Shown here: positions 14,250 through 17,448 of the stretch, in pieces
Layout: each line of letters opens with the position of its first letter
Numbering within the stretch: the stretch's first letter is position 1
NCBI GenBank assembly: GCA_021850555.1
Contig: JAJZLX010000702.1
Coordinates: forward strand, 1-17,448
Source: Pseudomonadota bacterium
GTDB taxonomy: Bacteria; Pseudomonadota; Gammaproteobacteria; Steroidobacterales; Steroidobacteraceae
Direction: 5' to 3'
DNA: 17,448 bases
Made by a program: the position numbers and the translations under genes
The notes under the pieces: generated by a model
Databases searched by the model: none
Told to the model about the DNA's origin: nothing
Seen by the model: only the letters and a program-made list of their open reading frames with translations

Positions 14250-15763
14250 GCGCGCTCGAGTCGAATCTTGCCAGGGCGGCGGCGCTCCTTACGCGCTTCC
14301 GCGCCCAGCCGCTTGGACACTTCATCGCCGGCCGGGCGGAGCGCGGCTCGAGCCTCGACCTGCTGGATAACCTCTCTCCGGTGGACGGCCAGCGGCTCAA
14401 CCAGGTCGTCTCGGGCGACGAGCAGGATGTGCACGCGGCGGCCACCGCCGCCGAGGCCGCCCTGCCCGCCTGGCGCGCCAAGACCGGCGAGCAGCGGCAG
14501 GCCATCCTGCACAAGGTCGCCGACGCCATCGAGGCGCGCCGCGAGGAGATCGCCCTCGTCGAGTGCATGGACACGGGCCAGGCGCTGCGCTTCATGAGCG
14601 GTGCGGCGCTGCGCGGTGCGGAGAACTTCCGCTTCTTCGCCGACCGCGCTCCGCAGGCCTGCAACGGCCTGGCGCTGCCCGCGGCCGAGCACATGAACTA
14701 CACGGTCCGCCAGGCGATCGGCCCGGTGGCCGTGATCACGCCGTGGAATACGCCGTTCATGCTGTCTACCTGGAAGATCGCGCCGGCGCTCGCCGCCGGC
14801 TGCACCGTGGTGCACAAGCCGGCGGAGTGGAGTCCGCTGACGGCCACGATGCTGGCCGAAATCATGACTGAAGCCGGCGTACCGCCCGGGGTAGTGAACG
14901 TGGTCAACGGTGTCGGTGAGCGCGCCGGAAAGCTTCTCACCGAGCACCCCGCCATCCGCGCCACCGCCTTCATCGGCGAATCGAAGACCGGGAGCCTCAT
15001 CATGAGCCAGGGCGCCCCGACGCTGAAGCGCGTGCACCTCGAGCTCGGCGGCAAGAACCCCGTGATCGTGTTCGAGGATGCCGACCTGGAGCGGGCCCTC
15101 GACGCCGTAGTGTTCATGATCTACAGCCTGAACGGAGAGCGCTGCACCTCCTCCTCCCGCGTGCTGGTGCAGCGCTCCATCTACGACCGCTTCATCGAGC
15201 GCGTGGCCGAGCGTGTGGCGAAGCTGAAGGTAGGCCACCCACTTGATCCGGCAACCGAAATCGGCCCGCTCATCCACGCCCGCCACCTGGATAAAGTCCT
15301 GAGTTACTTCCGCATCGCGCGCGAGGACGGCGCCGAGATCAAGGTCGGCGGCGACCGCGTGGAGGCACTGAAGCCCGGGTTGTACGTCCAGCCCACGCTC
15401 TTCTCCCACGCGAGCAACACCATGCGGGTGGCGCGCGAGGAGATCTTCGGCCCGGTGTTGACCGCCATTGCCTTCGACGACGAGGCGGAGGCGCTGAAGG
15501 CAGCCAACGATACGCCGTATGGCCTGACCGCGTATGTCTGGACGTCCGACACCGGACGGGCGCTGCGCATGGCGCACGGCGTCGAGGCCGGGATGGTCTG
15601 GGTAAACTCGGAGAACAACCGCCACCTTCCCTCGCCCTTCGGCGGCATGAAGGCGAGCGGCATCGGCCGCGACGGCGGCGACTACAGCTTCGACTTCTAC
15701 ATGGAAACCAAGAACATCTGCCTCGCCTTCGGCACCCATCGCGTGCCGCGGCTCGGGGTCTGA
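14246..15763 (+). CDS. hpaE: 5-carboxymethyl-2-hydroxymuconate semialdehyde dehydrogenase (HpaE)
   Basis: A 505-residue ALDH that oxidises the ring-cleavage product 5-carboxymethyl-2-hydroxymuconic semialdehyde to the acid with NAD. Landmarks: ITPWNTPFMLSTWKIAPAL with Asn168, VVHKPAEWSPLTA, HLELGGKNPVIVF with the general base Glu266, SLNGERCTSSSRV with the nucleophile Cys300, and the C-terminal PFGGMKASGIGRDGG. The NGERC form around the cysteine is typical of HpaE rather than general ALDHs. ATG 14246 overlaps the hpaF stop, so the two are translationally coupled. The stop shares a base with a possible start of the next gene. Its position between hpaF and the aldolase gene agrees with the pathway. 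Confidence 0.92.
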   Translation: MSALESNLARAAALLTRFRAQPLGHFIAGRAERGSSLDLLDNLSPVDGQRLNQVVSGDEQDVHAAATAAEAALPAWRAKTGEQRQAILHKVADAIEARREEIALVECMDTGQALRFMSGAALRGAENFRFFADRAPQACNGLALPAAEHMNYTVRQAIGPVAVITPWNTPFMLSTWKIAPALAAGCTVVHKPAEWSPLTATMLAEIMTEAGVPPGVVNVVNGVGERAGKLLTEHPAIRATAFIGESKTGSLIMSQGAPTLKRVHLELGGKNPVIVFEDADLERALDAVVFMIYSLNGERCTSSSRVLVQRSIYDRFIERVAERVAKLKVGHPLDPATEIGPLIHARHLDKVLSYFRIAREDGAEIKVGGDRVEALKPGLYVQPTLFSHASNTMRVAREEIFGPVLTAIAFDDEAEALKAANDTPYGLTAYVWTSDTGRALRMAHGVEAGMVWVNSENNRHLPSPFGGMKASGIGRDGGDYSFDFYMETKNICLAFGTHRVPRLGV

Positions 15764-15783
15764 TGCGACACGGGAGACTCACG

Positions 15784-16692
15784 GTGGCCCGACTCGATAG
15801 ACTCAAAGGCTCCATCCCGCCGCTGGTCACGCCGTTCCGCGACGGCGAGGTCGACTACGACGCCTATGCACGCCTTGTCGATTTCCACATCAAAAACGGT
15901 TCGCATGGCGTGCTGGTGAACGGCACCACCGCCGAGCCCTCGACCCTCTCGGTCGAGGAACGCAACCGCCTCGTCGATGTCGCGGTGCAGGTCGCCGCGG
16001 GACGAATCCCGGTGGTCGCGGCCACCGGTTCGCAGTCGCTGCGCGAGACGAGCGAGCTCACGGAGCACGCCGCCAAAGCCGGCGCCGACGCGTTGCTCAT
16101 CGTCACGCCCTACTACATCCGACCGCCGCAGCGGGGTCTCATCGCCTATTATCTGAAGCTTGCCTCGCTCACCGAGCTGCCGTGGATGGTCTATCACATC
16201 CCTGGGCGCGCCGCGGTCGGCGTGACCATCGAAACGCTGAAGACACTGCGCGAGCGCTCGCCCTCGTTCGTCGGCATGAAGCACGCAGTGAATGATCTGG
16301 CGCTGGTGTCGGAATGCCACGCCGTGCTCGGCCCCGAATTCAAGATCTTCGTGGGGCTGGAGGAACTCAGCTTCCCGATGATGGCGGTGGGCGCCTGCGG
16401 CCTCATGAATGCCGTGGGGAATCTCCGCCCCCGGATCCTTGCCGACCTCTGCGAGGCCGTGTGGCGAGGCGATCTTGCCGGCGCCCAGGCGCTGCACCAC
16501 CAGCTGTTCGAGATCAATCAGGCGGTGTTTTTCGACACCAACCCCATCCCCATGAAGTATATGATGCGGCGCCTCAATCTGCTCGCGCTCAATGAGCACC
16601 GCCTGCCCATGATGAGCGCGACGCCGGAGCTCGAGCGGCGCCTCGATGGGGTGCTCGAGCGCGCGGGCCTGCTGAAGGAGGCGTCGGCTTGA
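15784..16692 (+). CDS. DapA/N-acetylneuraminate lyase-family class I aldolase
   Basis: A 302-residue TIM-barrel enzyme that forms a Schiff base with a pyruvate-type keto acid. The motifs LVNGTTAEPSTLSVEER (Thr48, Thr49), VYHIPGRAAVGV (Tyr137) and FVGMKHA (Lys166) mark the family and its catalytic residues. GTTAEPSTL differs from the GTTGES of true dihydrodipicolinate synthase. Start GTG 15784 is chosen for GGGAG 7 bases upstream; ATG 15763, overlapping the hpaE stop, is the alternative and adds seven residues. In this operon the likely job is retro-aldol cleavage of 4-hydroxy-2-oxoheptanedioate to pyruvate and succinic semialdehyde, done by the unrelated class II HpaI in E. coli. Lysine synthesis is unlikely from context. 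Substrate is inferred. Confidence 0.88.
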   Translation: MARLDRLKGSIPPLVTPFRDGEVDYDAYARLVDFHIKNGSHGVLVNGTTAEPSTLSVEERNRLVDVAVQVAAGRIPVVAATGSQSLRETSELTEHAAKAGADALLIVTPYYIRPPQRGLIAYYLKLASLTELPWMVYHIPGRAAVGVTIETLKTLRERSPSFVGMKHAVNDLALVSECHAVLGPEFKIFVGLEELSFPMMAVGACGLMNAVGNLRPRILADLCEAVWRGDLAGAQALHHQLFEINQAVFFDTNPIPMKYMMRRLNLLALNEHRLPMMSATPELERRLDGVLERAGLLKEASA

Positions 16693-17448
16693 GGCTGATC
16701 AACTTCCAGATCGGCGGCCGGGTTTCCTGCGGGGCGCTGGGTCCCGGCGGTGTAGTCGACCTCGGCGCACGACTTGGAGCCCGGGCACAGGATGTGCTCT
16801 CCCTCTTGCGCGCCGATCTCATCGAGCGGGCCCGCGAAAGCTCCGCATCCGACCGGTACGACTACGCCACGCAAGAGGTACGCCTGCTCAATCCCGCGGG
16901 TCGGTGCACGCGCTACTTCTGCATCGGCGTCAACTATCCCGAGCGCAACGAAGAGTACAAGGACGGCTCGGACAGACCCAAGTACCCGAGTCTCTTCATG
17001 CGCTCGCACAGCTCGTTCTCAGCGCCTGGCGAGCCCATCGTGCGTCCCCGGGAATCCGAGCAGCTCGACTACGAGGGGGAGATCGCGCTCGTGATCGGCC
17101 GGGGCGGGCGGCGTATCCCGCAGGAGCATGCCCTCGAGCACGTGTTCGGCTACACCTGCGCCAACGAGGGAACGGTGCGCGACTGGCTGCGGCACGCGAA
17201 ATTCAATGTGACGCAAGGCAAGAACTTCGATCGCTCCGGCTCGCTCGGACCACACATCGTGACTGCCGACGAGGTGGGCACGGATCCGCTGCGCGTCGTC
17301 ACGCGGGTCAATCGCGAGGTGCGGCAGGACGATACCAGTGACCGGATGATTTTTCCGATCCCGTACCTCATCAGCTACCTCTCGCGCTTCTGCACGCTGG
17401 AGCCGGGAGATCTCATCCTGACCGGCACGCCGAGCGGCGCCGGAGCGC
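16689..17448 (+). CDS. Fumarylacetoacetate hydrolase-family protein (3' end outside window)
   Basis: The first 253 codons of an FAH-family enzyme. Start TTG 16689 is well supported by AAGGAGG 7 bases upstream and overlaps the aldolase stop as TTGA. The catalytic domain shows RYFCIGVNYPERNEEY (75-90), the metal site LDYEGEIALVIGRGGR with Glu129 and Glu131, YTCANEGTVRDW with Glu160 where many relatives have Asp, GKNFDRSGSLGP with Lys178, and the late LILTGTPSGAGA. In the homoprotocatechuate pathway this fold serves as the decarboxylase/isomerase HpaG, which is its probable role here. Other FAH members are acylpyruvate hydrolases, so a symbol is withheld. Confidence 0.9.
   Translation, partial: MRLINFQIGGRVSCGALGPGGVVDLGARLGARAQDVLSLLRADLIERARESSASDRYDYATQEVRLLNPAGRCTRYFCIGVNYPERNEEYKDGSDRPKYPSLFMRSHSSFSAPGEPIVRPRESEQLDYEGEIALVIGRGGRRIPQEHALEHVFGYTCANEGTVRDWLRHAKFNVTQGKNFDRSGSLGPHIVTADEVGTDPLRVVTRVNREVRQDDTSDRMIFPIPYLISYLSRFCTLEPGDLILTGTPSGAGA

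Noticed and set aside
14126..15739. Open minus-strand frame of 537 codons opposite hpaE and the end of hpaF
   Set aside because: Antisense shadow; the plus-strand proteins are unmistakable.

Overview
The window is GC-rich bacterial chromosome with tightly packed genes, leaderless overlaps, several TTG/GTG starts and a TonB-dependent outer-membrane receptor. It therefore comes from a Gram-negative, most likely a proteobacterium. The gene style (TonB receptor, paired SDRs, aromatic catabolism) recalls Steroidobacteraceae-like gammaproteobacteria or sphingomonads, but the genus cannot be fixed from the sequence. I found no rRNA, tRNA, CRISPR array or insertion sequence.

Left part (1-6386). A TonB-dependent receptor runs off the left edge on the minus strand. 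After a gap of about 600 bases come a class III PLP aminotransferase and a LigW/gamma-resorcylate-type decarboxylase of the amidohydrolase superfamily, both plus strand. An AraC-type regulator (minus) and a TetR-type regulator (plus) are divergent. They share a short control region in which an 8-bp-arm palindrome covers the predicted -10 boxes of both promoters.

Middle part (6441-11580, all minus). An IclR-type regulator is followed, in the direction of transcription, by an aldehyde dehydrogenase, a MoaF-like protein and two short-chain dehydrogenases. The dehydrogenases look like one NADP-type and one NAD-type enzyme. The four genes after the regulator look like one operon of unknown substrate.

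Right part (11681-17448, all plus). This is most of a 4-hydroxyphenylacetate (homoprotocatechuate) meta-cleavage operon: HpaB oxygenase, HpaC flavin reductase, HpaF isomerase, HpaE semialdehyde dehydrogenase, a DapA-type class I aldolase and a fumarylacetoacetate-hydrolase-family protein cut by the right edge. HpaBC would make homoprotocatechuate. HpaE, the FAH protein and HpaF would process the ring-cleavage product, and the DapA-like enzyme is the candidate for the last retro-aldol step to pyruvate and succinic semialdehyde. The ring-cleavage dioxygenase (HpaD) and hydratase (HpaH) are not in the window.

Inference: the window is an aromatic-compound catabolic island with uptake, upper-pathway and lower-pathway modules and three different regulators. 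The aminotransferase and the aldehyde dehydrogenase could feed a phenolic amine such as tyramine into 4-hydroxyphenylacetate, or could dispose of succinic semialdehyde at the end. The MoaF-like/SDR/SDR/ALDH module is the least understood part.
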